In this document: positions 26,586 through 36,850 of the stretch, piece by piece
How the letters are laid out: each line of letters opens with the position of its first letter
How positions within the stretch are numbered: the stretch's first letter is position 1
Assembly (NCBI RefSeq): GCF_014158035.1
Contig: NZ_JACFXW010000001.1
Span: 434,001 to 498,000 of the forward strand
Direction of reading: 5' to 3'
From: Rhizobium sp. G21
GTDB taxonomy: Bacteria; Pseudomonadota; Alphaproteobacteria; Rhizobiales; Rhizobiaceae
Length of the DNA stretch: 64,000 nucleotides
Translations under genes and position numbers: made by a program
Notes under the pieces: model-generated
Databases searched by the model: none
The model's input: the letters and a program-made list of their open reading frames with translations, nothing else
Told to the model about the DNA's origin: nothing

Positions 26586-27551
26586 TCACCCTTTGTTGTC
26601 GACTTTCGAGACCAGCAATATGCCTTTTTGCATAAGTATGAAGCCGAATAGCAAGAGCCCGATCACGATTTTCGTCCACCAGCTCGACAGTGTCCCGTCG
26701 AAAGTGATGTAGGTCTGGATCAAGCCCTGGATCAGGACGCCGATCAGCGTTCCGGCGACGAAGCCGGCCCCGCCGGTCAACAATGTCCCGCCGATCACCA
26801 CCGCCGCGATCGCATCGAGTTCGACGCCCACCGTGGCGAGCGAATAGCCGGCGGACGTATAAAGAGAGTAGACCACGCCTGACAGGCCGGCCAGAAAGCC
26901 CGACAGCGCATAGATGCCGATCGTGGTCGAGGCCACCGGAGCGCCCATCAGCCGCGCGGTCGCCACGCCGCCGCCGAGCGCATAGACATTGGCGCCGAAG
27001 CGGGTCTTGTGCGCGATCACGATGCCTGCGACGAAAACCAGCAGCATGAGCCCGCCGATCACCGTGAACCTGCCGCCGCCCGGCATCTTCCAATAGAAGC
27101 TCTTGAGCGCCTTGTAGAACGGATGATCGATGGGAATGGAGTCGATCGTGAGCACGAAGGACATGCCGCGGGCGAGAAACATGCCGGCGAGTGTGACGAT
27201 GAAAGGCGGCATTTCGAGATAATGGATGATCGACCCCATGGCTGCGCCGAAAGCCGTGCTGACGCCGAGCGCAATGGCGAAGACGAGCAGCGGATGCAGA
27301 TCGGTGTTCTTGAGCAGCACGGCGATCAGGACGCCGGTGAAGGCGATCACCGAGCCAATCGACAGGTCGATGCCGCCCGACAGGATCACGAAGGTCATGC
27401 CGACCGCGGCGATGCCCAGGAAAGCGTTGTCGGTGAACAGGTTTCCGATCACTCGGGTCGACAGGATGTTGGGAAACTGCAATGCGCAGATCGCATAAGC
27501 GGCCAGGAAAATCAGCGTGGTCGCCGCCAGCGGCAGATACTTCGCTCTCAT
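26586..27551 (-). CDS. yjfF: Sugar ABC transporter permease, YjfF-like
   Basis: The 321-residue protein is a BPD_transp_2 (ribose-type) permease with about eight to ten membrane helices. The conserved SGGIDLSIGSVIAFTGVL segment is near residue 60 and GVELDAIAAVVIGGTLLTGG near 245. It begins MRAKYLPLAATTLIF, as in YjfF. It pairs with the YtfT-like permease directly upstream, whose stop overlaps its start as ATGA (27548-27551). Both together form the membrane pore of the galactofuranose-type importer. Confidence 0.88.
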   Translation of the reverse strand: MRAKYLPLAATTLIFLAAYAICALQFPNILSTRVIGNLFTDNAFLGIAAVGMTFVILSGGIDLSIGSVIAFTGVLIAVLLKNTDLHPLLVFAIALGVSTAFGAAMGSIIHYLEMPPFIVTLAGMFLARGMSFVLTIDSIPIDHPFYKALKSFYWKMPGGGRFTVIGGLMLLVFVAGIVIAHKTRFGANVYALGGGVATARLMGAPVASTTIGIYALSGFLAGLSGVVYSLYTSAGYSLATVGVELDAIAAVVIGGTLLTGGAGFVAGTLIGVLIQGLIQTYITFDGTLSSWWTKIVIGLLLFGFILMQKGILLVSKVDNKG

Positions 27552-28532
27552 CCGCGCGTCTCCGACTTGCGGGTCCTGACAAGAGCGGCGAGATCGGCGA
27601 GCCGCGGCGATTGAACGATCAGGATGATCACGATCAGTCCAGCCTTGATGATGAGATTGTATTCCGGGGGAAGCCCGAGGTGAGAATGCCGGTATTGATC
27701 GCCTGAATGATCATGGCGCCCAGCAACGACCCGAGAATGGAAAAGCGGCCGCCGAGCAGCGAATTGCCGCCGACAACCACCGCCAGGATGGCGTCGAGCT
27801 CCAGCCACAGGCCGGCATTGTTGGCGTCCGCCCCTTGATGTCGGCGGCGACGATCAGCCCGGCGATGGCGGCGCAGAGACCGGAGAGCGCGTAGACCAGC
27901 ACCACGAGCGCAGTCGTCTTGACGCCTGAGAGCCGGCTGGCGCGCAGGTTGACGCCGATCGCCTCGATCAGCAGGCCGAGCGCCGTGCGCCTGGCGAGCA
28001 ACGCCACCGCCGCGCCGAACAGAACCCAGATCACCACCGGCATCGGCAGGCCGAAGGCCGATCCGCTGCCGATGAAGATCAGACCGGGCTCGTTGAACGT
28101 CAGGATCGCGCCTTCCGTGATCAACTGCGCCACCCCACGGCCGGCGACCATCAGCACGAGCGTGGCGATGATCGGCTGGATGTTGAGAATGGAGACCAGA
28201 ACCCCGTTCCACATCCCGCAGATCAAGCCGACGCCAAGCGCCAGAGCCAGCGTCACCAGAAGCGGGTAGCCGCTGGTGACGGCGGCGGCGGCGGCCGCGC
28301 CGCAGATGGCGACGACCGCGCCGACCGAGAGGTCGATGCCCTTGGTCGCGATGACCAGCGTCATGCCGACTGCAACCAGCGCCACGGGCGCGCCGCGATT
28401 GAGCACGTCGATGATGCTGCCATAGAGACGGCCGTTCTGGAACGTCACGTTAAAGAAGTCGGGAAACAGGATCACGTTGAGCGCGAGCACGATGCCGAGC
28501 GTGATGATCTGGGGAAGTATGCGACGGATCAT
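27548..28532 (-). CDS. ytfT: Sugar ABC transporter permease, YtfT-like (two frame breaks)
   Basis: This is the partner permease of YjfF. It starts MIRRILPQIITLGIVLALNV and carries the TKGIDLSVGAVVAICGAAAA motif near residue 75. The reading frame breaks at 27831-27834 (CCCC) and again at 27666-27670 (GGGGG). Adding one base to each run restores a 328-residue protein with LELDAILAVVVGGNSLLGG in place and a C-terminus overlapping yjfF as ATGA. Both breaks are in homopolymers, so base-calling errors are likely. It overlaps ytfR by 4 bp at 28529-28532. Confidence 0.88.
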
Positions 28533-30055
28533 GACGCCAGACCCTTTTCGTTATGCACGCCGGCGATCGCGTCGACGATGCCGCTGGCGCTCATCTGCTC
28601 GCCGGTCAGTTCGCAGACATGTTCATGATCGCGCAACACGCGGATGCGCTGACTATACGCGATGAGTTCGTCGATTTCCGACGAGATGACGGCGAGCGCC
28701 ATGCCCTTCTGGCAGAGATCCCGGATCAGCTTGATGATTTCGGCATGGGCGCCGACATCGATGCCGCGGGTCGGCTCGTCGAGGATCAGCAGTTGCGGAT
28801 TGGTCGCCAGCCAGCGGGCGAGGATCGCCTTTTGCTGATTGCCGCCCGACAAGAGCTTGATCGGCTTCTCGCGTCCGTCGGTGCGGATGTCGAGCGCCTG
28901 AATATAGTGATCGGCGAGCGCGTTCTGTTCGGACCGAGACAGGGGCCTGGCCCAGCCGCGCCGGGCCTGCAGCGCCAGCACGATGTTTTCGCGCACGGAG
29001 AGATCGCCGATGATGCCGTCGGTCTTGCGATCTTCCGGGCAGAAACCGAAGCCCTGGGCAATCGCATCTTCGGGCGATGCGATGGTCGCGGGTTTGCCGT
29101 CGATTTCGACCTCGCCCTGGTCGGCGCGGCGGATGCCGAACATCACTTCGGCGGTCTCGGTGCGGCCGGAGCCGAGAAGCCCGGCGAGCCCGACGACTTC
29201 GCCGCGGCCGATGTCGAGATCGAAGGGCTTGATGTCGCCGCGACGTCCCAACCTCATGAAGCGGAAGCGCGCCTCGATATCCGGCTTGCGCTCCGGCGCG
29301 TGATGACTGGTCTCCTCGGTCAATTCGCGGCCGAGCATCATCGCCACGAGGTCCTTGCGCGGCAAATCCGCCAGGCGGCGCGCGCCGACCAGCTTGCCGT
29401 TGCGCAGCACGGTGACGCGGTCGCTGAGCGTATAGACCTGTTCGAGGAAGTGGGTGATGAAGACGATGCCAAGGCCCTTGCGGCGGAGATCGTCGACGAT
29501 GCGGAACAGCACCTCGACCTCCTGCGCGTCGAGGCTGGCGGTCGGCTCGTCGAGGATCAGCACCTTGCCGGAGAGGTCCACGGCGCGGGCGATGGCGACG
29601 ATCTGCTGCACGGCGACCGAAAAGCTCGACAATGGCTGCCGCACGTCGATATCGAGGCCATAATCGGCCAGAAGGGCGCGGGAACGCTCGTTCATCGCCC
29701 GGCCGTCGATCAGGCCGAAGCGGCGCGGTTGTCGATTGAGGAACATGTTCTCGGCGACCGTCAGATTCGGCAGGAGATTGACCTCCTGATATACGGTGCC
29801 GACGCCCAGGCTCTGGGCCTCGAATGTATCGCGGGGATCGATCGACACCCCGTCGAGAAGAATGTCGCCCGCGTCGCGTCGATAGGCGCCGGTCAGGCAT
29901 TTCACGAGGGTGGATTTTCCGGCGCCGTTTTCACCGAGCAGCGCCATGACCTCGCCTCCCATCAGGGAGAAATCAACAGCGTCGAGCGCCTTGGCGCCCA
30001 GGAATGTCTTGGTCATGCCGCGCGCCGAAAGCAGCGGCTTCATCTCTGCAGTCAT
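28529..30055 (-). CDS. ytfR: Sugar ABC transporter ATP-binding protein, YtfR-like
   Basis: The protein (508 residues) contains two ABC modules, as usual for carbohydrate CUT2 importers. The first has LGENGAGKST near residue 40, a degenerate signature SSFSVAVQQIVAIAR and VLILDEPTASLD. The second has a degenerate Walker A (GLLGSGRTE), the signature LLSGGNQQKAILARWL and LILDEPTRGIDVG. I start at the ATG at 30055 (MTAEMKPLL); 30043 is an alternative. A 13-bp stem-loop separates it from ytfQ. It energises the YtfT/YjfF pore. Confidence 0.9.
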   Translation of the reverse strand: MTAEMKPLLSARGMTKTFLGAKALDAVDFSLMGGEVMALLGENGAGKSTLVKCLTGAYRRDAGDILLDGVSIDPRDTFEAQSLGVGTVYQEVNLLPNLTVAENMFLNRQPRRFGLIDGRAMNERSRALLADYGLDIDVRQPLSSFSVAVQQIVAIARAVDLSGKVLILDEPTASLDAQEVEVLFRIVDDLRRKGLGIVFITHFLEQVYTLSDRVTVLRNGKLVGARRLADLPRKDLVAMMLGRELTEETSHHAPERKPDIEARFRFMRLGRRGDIKPFDLDIGRGEVVGLAGLLGSGRTETAEVMFGIRRADQGEVEIDGKPATIASPEDAIAQGFGFCPEDRKTDGIIGDLSVRENIVLALQARRGWARPLSRSEQNALADHYIQALDIRTDGREKPIKLLSGGNQQKAILARWLATNPQLLILDEPTRGIDVGAHAEIIKLIRDLCQKGMALAVISSEIDELIAYSQRIRVLRDHEHVCELTGEQMSASGIVDAIAGVHNEKGLAS

Positions 30056-30121
30056 GCGGAATGCTCCGGCCGGCCGCGCCATCCGCCGAATTCGGCCGAT
30101 GGCGGGCGTGCTCGATTGAGA

Positions 30122-30153
30122 CCGCGCCGCCGGACGCAAATCCGGCGGCGCGG
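30122..30153 (-). other. Stem-loop between ytfQ and ytfR
   Basis: A perfect 13-bp GC stem (30122-30134 with 30141-30153), a 6-nt loop and no T-tract lie 8 bp after the ytfQ stop. In binding-protein operons such structures protect the upstream message or cause partial termination, giving excess binding protein over transporter. That is the probable role here. Confidence 0.65.
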
Positions 30154-30160
30154 CGGCAGA

Positions 30161-31123
30161 TCAATAGCCGAGGTCTTTCTTGGATTCGTAGACCTTCTGC
30201 GGATCGTCGGCCTGGGTGTAGAGCTTGGATTCCGTCTGGATCCACTTCGGCGGCTCTTTCTTGTCCTTGAGATAGGCGTCGAGCGCGTCGAAGGCCGGGC
30301 CGGCCATGTTCGGGGTCAGTTCGACCGTGGCGTTGGCTTCGCCGGCGGCCATGGCCTTGAAGATGTCCGGAACCGCGTCGATCGACACGACGAGGATGTC
30401 GGTCCCCGGCTTCAGGCCGGCTTCCTTGATGGCTTCGATGGCGCCGACGGCCATGTCGTCATTATGCGCATAGAGAGCGCAAATGTTCTTGCCGCCGTTT
30501 TCGGCCTTCAGGAAGCTTTCCATCACTTCCTTGCCCTTGGTGCGGGTGAAGTCGCCGGTCTGGCTGCGGATGATCTTCAGGTTGTCATGGCCAGCGATGG
30601 CCTGCTCGAAGCCCTTCTTGCGGTCGATGGCCGGCGACGAACCGGTCGTGCCCTGGAGTTCGACGATGTTGCAGGGCTTGTCCTTGGCGGTGTCGGCCAG
30701 CCACTTGCCGGCGACCGAACCTTCATGGACGAGGTCCGAGGTCACGGCGGTCAAGTAGAGGCTCTTGTCGCTGTCGACGGTGCGGTCGAGCAGGATCACC
30801 GGGATATTGGCGTCCTTGGCTTCGGACAGCACGTCGTCCCAGCCGGTCGCGACGACGGGCGCCACGAAGATGGCGTCGACGCCCTGGGCGATGAAGGAGC
30901 GGATCGCCTTGATCTGGTTTTCCTGCTTCTGCTGCGCATCGGCGAATTTCAGATCAACGCCGCGCTTTTCGGCTTCCTGCTTGGTCACCGTCGTTTCGGC
31001 AGCGCGCCAACCGGATTCAGATCCGATCTGCGAGAACCCCACCGTCAGAGCCATGGCCTGACCAGCGGCGAAAAACGAGACAGCAAGAGCCGTGGCGCTC
31101 GCAAGCGCTTTGAACTTATTCAT
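30161..31123 (-). CDS. ytfQ: Sugar ABC transporter periplasmic binding protein, YtfQ-like
   Basis: The 320-residue protein is a Peripla_BP_4 (ribose-type) receptor. It has a signal peptide (MNKFKALASATALAVSFFAA, cleaved near residue 26 after AMA) and then LTVGFSQIGSESGWR, which matches the galactofuranose receptor YtfQ. Other family features are FVAPVVATGWDDVL, LYAHNDDMAVGAIEAIKEAG and VSIDAVPDIFKAM. The ATG at 31123 follows GGGAGGAAA. It is the first gene of the operon. By analogy to YtfQ it should bind galactofuranose or a related furanose; the exact sugar is inferred. Confidence 0.9.
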   Translation of the reverse strand: MNKFKALASATALAVSFFAAGQAMALTVGFSQIGSESGWRAAETTVTKQEAEKRGVDLKFADAQQKQENQIKAIRSFIAQGVDAIFVAPVVATGWDDVLSEAKDANIPVILLDRTVDSDKSLYLTAVTSDLVHEGSVAGKWLADTAKDKPCNIVELQGTTGSSPAIDRKKGFEQAIAGHDNLKIIRSQTGDFTRTKGKEVMESFLKAENGGKNICALYAHNDDMAVGAIEAIKEAGLKPGTDILVVSIDAVPDIFKAMAAGEANATVELTPNMAGPAFDALDAYLKDKKEPPKWIQTESKLYTQADDPQKVYESKKDLGY

Positions 31124-31400
31124 GATTTCCTCCCAAATGATGGCTGCTCCACCAGCCGCGATCAAAAAATCATACAATAATATTTTTGTAAAGCAGCAGT
31201 TATCTCTAATTCGCGCTGCAAGCCACAGATGTATAAAAATGCTCAGCTTTTTTGCTTTGGCGAGCGCGCCGCGCCGCCTGTCGCCGCCATTTTAACGCTT
31301 GCCACGCCGCCCGACGCATGAGTAAAAGCCTAAACCTTCGTCCGGCCGCCGCACGGACGCGCCTTTCTGAGGCGACAAGAATAACAATTTGGGACGCCCG
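31124..31400. promoter_or_regulatory. Divergent promoter region of the ytf operon and ppiD
   Basis: This 277-bp region lies between the divergent ytfQ and ppiD. It includes an AT-rich stretch (31165-31200) unusual for this genome, containing AATATTTTTG and, on the minus strand, TTGTATGATTTTTT. This is a reasonable place for the ytf promoter and the operator of the FadR-type regulator. I see no perfect palindrome or coding frame in it. Confidence 0.4.
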
Positions 31401-33287
31401 ATGCTCGAACTTCTGCGTAAAGCCGCGAAAACCTGGGTCGCAAAGGCCCTGCTTATCCTCCTTGTCGCCTCCTTCGGCATCTGGGGCGTCCACAGTTCGA
31501 TGTTTTCGGGCGCAAACGACGCCGTCGTGACCGTCGGCGACCAGAAAGTGTCCAATTCGGAATTCCAGTTCACGTTCAACAGCGTTTTCAGCCAGATGCA
31601 GCGGAGCATTCCGGGCCTGACGCTGGAGCAGGCGAAGATGTTCGGCCTCGAGAACACGGTCTATGGCCAGCTGGCGTCCGCCGCGGCGCTCGACCAGCTC
31701 GCCTCCGACATGAAGCTCGGCATGTCCGAGAGCCGCCTGTTGCAGCTCATCCAGGAAGAGCCGGCCTTCAAGGACGCTTCCGGCGCCTTCAGCCGTCAGC
31801 TGATGGAGCGTCGTCTCTACGACGCCCGCATCCGCGCCGAGGACTACATCAAGAACAAGGAGCGCGAGGCGGTGCGCGTGCAGATCGCCGATGCGGTCGC
31901 CAACGGCTTCACCCCGCCGGCCACGCTGACCAAGGCGCTCGAGGACTTCAGCAACGAACGCCGCACGATCGATTATCTGATCCTCACCAACGCCAATATC
32001 GATCCGGTCGGAGCGCCGACCGACGCCGCGCTCGCCAAGTGGTTCGAGGACAACAAGGGCAAATATCGCGCTCCCGAATATCGCAAGATCACCTATGTGA
32101 AGCTCGAGCCCGCTGACATCGCCGACGTGACCGCCGTCACCGACGAGGACGTGAAGGCCGATTACGACAGGCATATCGACGCCTACAGCACGCCGGAGAC
32201 GCGCACGATCGAGCAACTGACCTTCGCCGACAAGGCGCAGGCCGACGCGGCGGCCGCCAAGCTCGTGGCCGGAACCACCTTCGACCAGCTCGTGACGGAG
32301 CAGGGCAAGACCGCGACCGACGTGCTGCTCGGCGATTTCAGCCGCGACAAGGTTCCGACGCCCGCGATGGCGGAAGCGGCGTTTGCGGTGAAGACCGAGG
32401 GCGGCGTGACGCCGGTGACCGACGGCCTGCTCGGCCCCGTCATCCTGCGCGTGACCAACATCAAACCTGAGGTCGTCAAGCCGCTCGATGCCGTCAAGGA
32501 GGACATCCGCAAGCAGCTCGCGCTCGTGCGGGCCAATGACGAGATCCAGGGCGTGCATGACCGTTTCGAGGACACGCGGGCGTCGGGCGCTTCACTGGCC
32601 GAGTCCGCGAACCAGCTGCAGCTGAAGTCGGTGACGATCGACGCCGTCGACGCCAGCGGCCGCGATCCCTCCGACAAGGACGTCGCCGGCCTGCCGGAAC
32701 AGGCGCGCCTGCTCACCGAGGCCTTCAAGACCGACGAAGGCGTCGAGCCCCTGCCGCTCGATCTCAGCAATGGCGGCTATGTCTGGTTCGAGATCAACGG
32801 CGTGACCCCGGAGCGCGACCGCAAGCTCGAAGAAGTGCGCGAAAAAGTCGTCGCGGACTGGACGCGCGAGCAACAGCAGCTGGCCCTCGCCAAGAAAGCG
32901 GAGGAGCTCTCCAAGCAGATCCGCGAAGGCGCCAAGATCGCCGATATCGCCGCGACGCTGAAGATCGCCGTCGAATCGAAGGCCGACATCAAGCGCGGCG
33001 CGGACGACGCCGTTCTCGGCGCCGCCGCGATCAATGCCGCATTCGGCGGGCCGGAAGGCCATGTGTCGGCCTCGGCCGGCGCGGATGGCCAGAGCCAGAT
33101 CGTTATGCAGGTCACCGACGTCCAGAACACGCCGACCGCCGATGCGCTCGACAACAGCGCCGAGCAGATCAAGCAGGCCGCGGCGCGCGCCGGCGACGAC
33201 TTCCTCGACCAGCTCGTCAGCGAGTTGCAGTCGGATTTCGGCGTCTCGGTCAATCGCACGCTCGCCAATCAGTTGATGGTCCGCTAA
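31401..33287 (+). CDS. ppiD: Peptidyl-prolyl isomerase D-type periplasmic chaperone
   Basis: The 628-residue protein is an inner-membrane-anchored chaperone that helps fold exported proteins. It has one N-terminal transmembrane segment (residues about 12-32, [18 protein letters not shown]), a SurA-like N-terminal domain and a central PpiC-type parvulin domain (about 260-355, [18 protein letters not shown]). A second helical domain follows. I start at the ATG at 31401 after GGGACG; a TTG at 31389 is in frame. It opens the run ppiD-trpD-trpC-moaC-moeA with 14-bp spacing to trpD. Confidence 0.9.
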   Translation: MLELLRKAAKTWVAKALLILLVASFGIWGVHSSMFSGANDAVVTVGDQKVSNSEFQFTFNSVFSQMQRSIPGLTLEQAKMFGLENTVYGQLASAAALDQLASDMKLGMSESRLLQLIQEEPAFKDASGAFSRQLMERRLYDARIRAEDYIKNKEREAVRVQIADAVANGFTPPATLTKALEDFSNERRTIDYLILTNANIDPVGAPTDAALAKWFEDNKGKYRAPEYRKITYVKLEPADIADVTAVTDEDVKADYDRHIDAYSTPETRTIEQLTFADKAQADAAAAKLVAGTTFDQLVTEQGKTATDVLLGDFSRDKVPTPAMAEAAFAVKTEGGVTPVTDGLLGPVILRVTNIKPEVVKPLDAVKEDIRKQLALVRANDEIQGVHDRFEDTRASGASLAESANQLQLKSVTIDAVDASGRDPSDKDVAGLPEQARLLTEAFKTDEGVEPLPLDLSNGGYVWFEINGVTPERDRKLEEVREKVVADWTREQQQLALAKKAEELSKQIREGAKIADIAATLKIAVESKADIKRGADDAVLGAAAINAAFGGPEGHVSASAGADGQSQIVMQVTDVQNTPTADALDNSAEQIKQAAARAGDDFLDQLVSELQSDFGVSVNRTLANQLMVR

Positions 33288-33301
33288 GCCGGGGAACTGC
33301 C

Positions 33302-34312
33302 ATGGCCGATCTGAAACCCTTTCTCGCCAAGGTGGCCGCCTCGCAGCCTCTGTCGACGGACGAGGCGCGATCCGCCTTCGACATCATCATGTCGGGCGGC
33401 GCCACTCCCAGCCAGATCGGCGCTTTCCTGATGGGCCTGCGCGTGCGCGGGGAAACCGTGGACGAGATCCAGGGCGCCGTCAGCACGATGCGCGACAAGA
33501 TGCTGACGGTTGAGGCGCCTGAAAACGCGATCGACATCGTCGGCACCGGCGGCGACGGCGCACACACCTACAATATTTCCACCCTCGCCTCGATCATCAC
33601 CGCAGGCGCGGGCGTGCCGGTGGCCAAGCACGGCAACCGCGCCCAGAGCTCCAAATCCGGCACCGCCGACGCGCTGTCGGCGCTCGGCGTCAAGCTCGAC
33701 ATCACGCCCGAGGTGACGGCGCGCTGCATTTCGGAGGCCGGCATAGGCTTCATGTTCGCCCAGCAGCATCATTCCGCCATGCGATTCGTGGGGCCGACCC
33801 GTGTCGAGCTCGGCACCCGGACGATCTTCAACCTGCTCGGACCTCTCTCCAATCCCGCCGGCGTCAAGCGGCAGTTGCTCGGCGTCTACGCGCCGCAATG
33901 GCTGCGTCCGGTCGCCGAAGCCCTGAAGGGGCTCGGCTCGACCGATGTCTGGGTGGTGCATGGCGACGGTCTCGACGAGATCACGCTGACGGGCGAAACC
34001 CAGGTCGTCGCGTTGCAAAACGGCGAGATCCGCGAGTTCACGCTGACGCCTTCCGATTTCGGCATGCAGCCGATCACGCTCGACGAGATCCGTGGCGGCG
34101 ACGGCGAACACAATGCCGGCGCTTTGCGCGCGATTCTCGATGGCGCGACCAACGCCTATCGCAATATTTCCGTCGCCAACGCCGCCGCCGCCCTCGTGGT
34201 CGCCGGCAAGGCCAAGGATATCGCCGAAGGCGTTACGCTGGCAGAGACGTCGCTGTCGTCGGGCTCGGCGCGCGCCGCGCTCGACCGGCTGATAACCGTA
34301 TCCAATTCGTGA
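33302..34312 (+). CDS. trpD: Anthranilate phosphoribosyltransferase
   Basis: TrpD joins anthranilate to PRPP in the second step of tryptophan synthesis. The 336-residue protein has the PRPP-binding [15 protein letters not shown] near residue 80, [17 protein letters not shown] near 107 and the anthranilate-site arginine region [26 protein letters not shown] near 160, split here only for description. The gene follows ppiD by 14 bp and precedes trpC by 7 bp, so the two trp genes are probably cotranscribed with ppiD. Confidence 0.95.
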   Translation: MADLKPFLAKVAASQPLSTDEARSAFDIIMSGGATPSQIGAFLMGLRVRGETVDEIQGAVSTMRDKMLTVEAPENAIDIVGTGGDGAHTYNISTLASIITAGAGVPVAKHGNRAQSSKSGTADALSALGVKLDITPEVTARCISEAGIGFMFAQQHHSAMRFVGPTRVELGTRTIFNLLGPLSNPAGVKRQLLGVYAPQWLRPVAEALKGLGSTDVWVVHGDGLDEITLTGETQVVALQNGEIREFTLTPSDFGMQPITLDEIRGGDGEHNAGALRAILDGATNAYRNISVANAAAALVVAGKAKDIAEGVTLAETSLSSGSARAALDRLITVSNS

Positions 34313-34319
34313 GGCTGAC

Positions 34320-35132
34320 ATGGCCGATATCCTGAGAAAGATCGAACTCTACAAGCGCAAGGAAATCGACGCCGCCATGGCGACGGTCTCCCTCGACGAC
34401 CTCAAGGCGAAGATCGCCGGCGTGGACGCCCCGCGCGGTTTCCTAGCCGCGCTCGAGAAGAAGCGCGACGCCGGCCTCTACGGCCTGATCGCCGAAATCA
34501 AGAAAGCCAGCCCGTCCAAGGGCCTGATCCGCGCCGATTTCGATCCGCCGGCGCTGGCCAAGGCCTATGAGCAGGGCGGCGCGGCCTGCCTGTCGGTGCT
34601 GACCGACGGGCCCAGCTTCCAGGGCGCGCCGGAGTTTCTCACCGCCGCCCGCGCGGCCTGCGCTTTGCCGGCGCTGCGCAAAGATTTTCTCTTCGTGCCG
34701 TATCAGGTCTATGAAGCGCGCGCCTGGGGCGCCGATTGCATCCTGATCATCATGGCGTCGCTGACCGACGACGAGGCCAAAGCGCTTGAGGATACGGCGT
34801 TCGCGCTCGGCATGGACGTGCTGATCGAGGTGCATGACGAAGCCGAGATGGAGCGGGCGCTCAGGCTCACGTCGCGGATGATCGGCGTCAACAACCGCAA
34901 TCTTCGCACCTTCGAGGTCGATCTCGCCACCTCCGAGCGGCTCGCAGGCATGGTTCCCGCCGACCGCCTGCTGGTCGGTGAAAGCGGTATCTTCACGCTT
35001 GAGGATTGCGATCGGCTCAAGGCCTCGGGCATCTCGACCTTCCTGGTCGGCGAAAGCCTGATGCGAAAGGCCGACGTGACCGCAGCCACCCGCGAGCTCC
35101 TCGGTCTCGCCTCGCCTTCGGCAGCCGCGTGA
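34320..35132 (+). CDS. trpC: Indole-3-glycerol phosphate synthase
   Basis: TrpC closes the indole ring from carboxyphenylamino-deoxyribulose phosphate. The 270-residue TIM barrel has the N-terminal IGPS signature [13 protein letters not shown], the catalytic [13 protein letters not shown] near residue 58, the [11 protein letters not shown] lysine segment near 119, and [13 protein letters not shown] near 190. It ends with LLVGESGIF. It has the normal length. The stop codon is one base before the moaC start, so translation is probably coupled. Confidence 0.95.
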   Translation: MADILRKIELYKRKEIDAAMATVSLDDLKAKIAGVDAPRGFLAALEKKRDAGLYGLIAEIKKASPSKGLIRADFDPPALAKAYEQGGAACLSVLTDGPSFQGAPEFLTAARAACALPALRKDFLFVPYQVYEARAWGADCILIIMASLTDDEAKALEDTAFALGMDVLIEVHDEAEMERALRLTSRMIGVNNRNLRTFEVDLATSERLAGMVPADRLLVGESGIFTLEDCDRLKASGISTFLVGESLMRKADVTAATRELLGLASPSAAA

Positions 35133-35133
35133 C

Positions 35134-35618
35134 ATGAGCGAAAGCCTCACCCATATCGGCGCATCCGGCGAGGCTCATATGGTCGATGTCGGCGACAAGA
35201 CCGAGACGGTCCGCATTGCAATCGCCGAGGGCGCGGTTCGGATGCGGCCGGAGACGCTTGCTCTCATTCTCTCCGGAGACGCCAAAAGGGCGACGTGCTG
35301 GGCACAGCCCGGCTCGCCGGCATCATGGCCGCCAAAAAAACCTCCGATCTCATCCCGCTCTGCCATCCGCTGATGATCAGCAAGGTGACTGTCGACATCA
35401 CGCCGGACGCCGAGCTGCCCGGCCTGCGCGTCGAGGCCATGGTCAAGCTGACCGGCAAAACCGGCGTCGAGATGGAAGCGCTGACGGCGGTGTCCGTCGC
35501 CTGCCTGACCATCTATGACATGGCCAAGGCCGCCGACAAGGCGATGGAGATCATAGACATCAAGCTGAAGAGCAAGTCCGGCGGCAAGTCCGGCGACTTC
35601 ATTCGGGACGCCGGCTGA
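35134..35618 (+). CDS. moaC: Cyclic pyranopterin monophosphate synthase MoaC (one frame break)
   Basis: MoaC converts the GTP-derived cyclic dehydro-nucleotide to cPMP in molybdenum cofactor synthesis. The start [20 protein letters not shown] and the downstream [13 protein letters not shown] and [12 protein letters not shown] motifs are typical. The frame changes at a run of four A (35284-35287). A fifth A gives [20 protein letters not shown] and a complete 161-residue protein. The break is therefore probably a homopolymer error. It sits between trpC and moeA, almost touching both. Confidence 0.92.
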
Positions 35619-35619
35619 G

Positions 35620-36847
35620 ATGGCCGGGCCGCTGATCCCGGTCGAAGAGGCGCAGGCCCGTCTGCTCGCCGCCGCCCGCCCGATCGAAACGCGTGAAACC
35701 CTGCCGATCTGGGCCGCTGACCAGCGCGTGCTGGCCGAACCGGTGATCTCGCGCCTGACGCAGCCGCCTTTCGACGCCTCGGCCATGGATGGCTACGCCT
35801 TTCGGCGCGGCGACGTCGCGGAGATCGGCGACCGCCTTGACGTGATTGGTGAATCGGCGGCCGGCCATTCTTTTTCGGGAGAGGTCGGAGCCGGCCAAAC
35901 GGTGCGCATTTTCACCGGAGCGCCCGTGCCCAAAGGCGCAGACACCGTGCTGTTGCAGGAAGACGCGATCCGCCGCGACGATGGCCAGATCGAACTGACC
36001 TTCCTGCCGGATCTCGGCCGTCATATCCGTCCGCGCGGACAAGATTTCGCAGAAGGCGAAGCCGTGCTGGCGGAAGGACTGCTGCTCGATCCCGGCCGGC
36101 TGATGCTGGCCGCCGCCTCCAATCATGCCGACGTCAGCGTCTACGAGCGTCCGTTGGTCGGCGTCATCGCCACCGGCGACGAGTTGCGCAAACCCGGAAG
36201 CACACTCGGACCGGATCAGATCGTCGCCTCCAGCGTCTTCGCCATCGCGGCGCTGGGCGCGCCGGGCTGGCGCTGATGTCGAGAATTTTGGCATCGTCGC
36301 CGACGATCCCAAAGCGATCGTCGAAGCGGTCGAGCGCGCCAAAGCGCGCGGCGTCGATGTCATCGTCACCCTCGGCGGCGCGTCCGTCGGCGATCACGAT
36401 CTCGTCCAGTCGACGCTGATCGGTCTCGGCATGCGGCTCGATTTCTGGCGCATCGCCATGCGGCCGGGCAAGCCGCTGATGGTCGGCGCGCTCGGCGACA
36501 TCCAGGTGCTCGGCCTGCCCGGCAATCCCGTCTCCAGCATGGTCTGCGGCCTGTTGTTTCTCGAACCGCTGCTGGCCAAGCTGGCGCGAAGGTCGCCGCC
36601 GAACCGAATGGCGACGGCCGTCACCGAAACCGAGCTCGCGGCCAATGACCATCGGCAGGATTATCTGCGCGCCCGGCTGACGCGCGCCGAAGACGGACAG
36701 CTGCATGTCCGCTCCTTCGGCAAGCAGGACTCCTCGCAGATGAAGATCTTCGCCAATTCCGAGGCGTTGATCATTCGTCCGCCCCACGCGGCGGCGGTCA
36801 AGGCGAAAGAGCCCTGCCGGATCCTCATGCTCCGCGACGGCGTGTAA
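35620..36847 (+). CDS. moeA: Molybdopterin molybdenumtransferase MoeA (one frame break)
   Basis: MoeA inserts molybdate into adenylated molybdopterin. The N-terminal part shows the family motif SAMDGYAFRRGD near residue 50 and GVIATGDELRKPGSTL near 180. The second part shows TLGGASVGDHDLV, MRPGKPLMVG and LGLPGNPVSSMVC. The frame changes near 36255-36268 (one extra base in a GC repeat). Correcting it gives 408 residues, the usual length. It starts two bases after moaC and its stop is three bases from the stop of convergent comEC. Confidence 0.92.
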
Positions 36848-36850
36848 ACC

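Noticed and set aside
28553..31180. 875-codon open frame on the plus strand
   Set aside because: It is antisense to ytfR and ytfQ, which have clear motifs. Long antisense frames are common in GC-rich codon usage.
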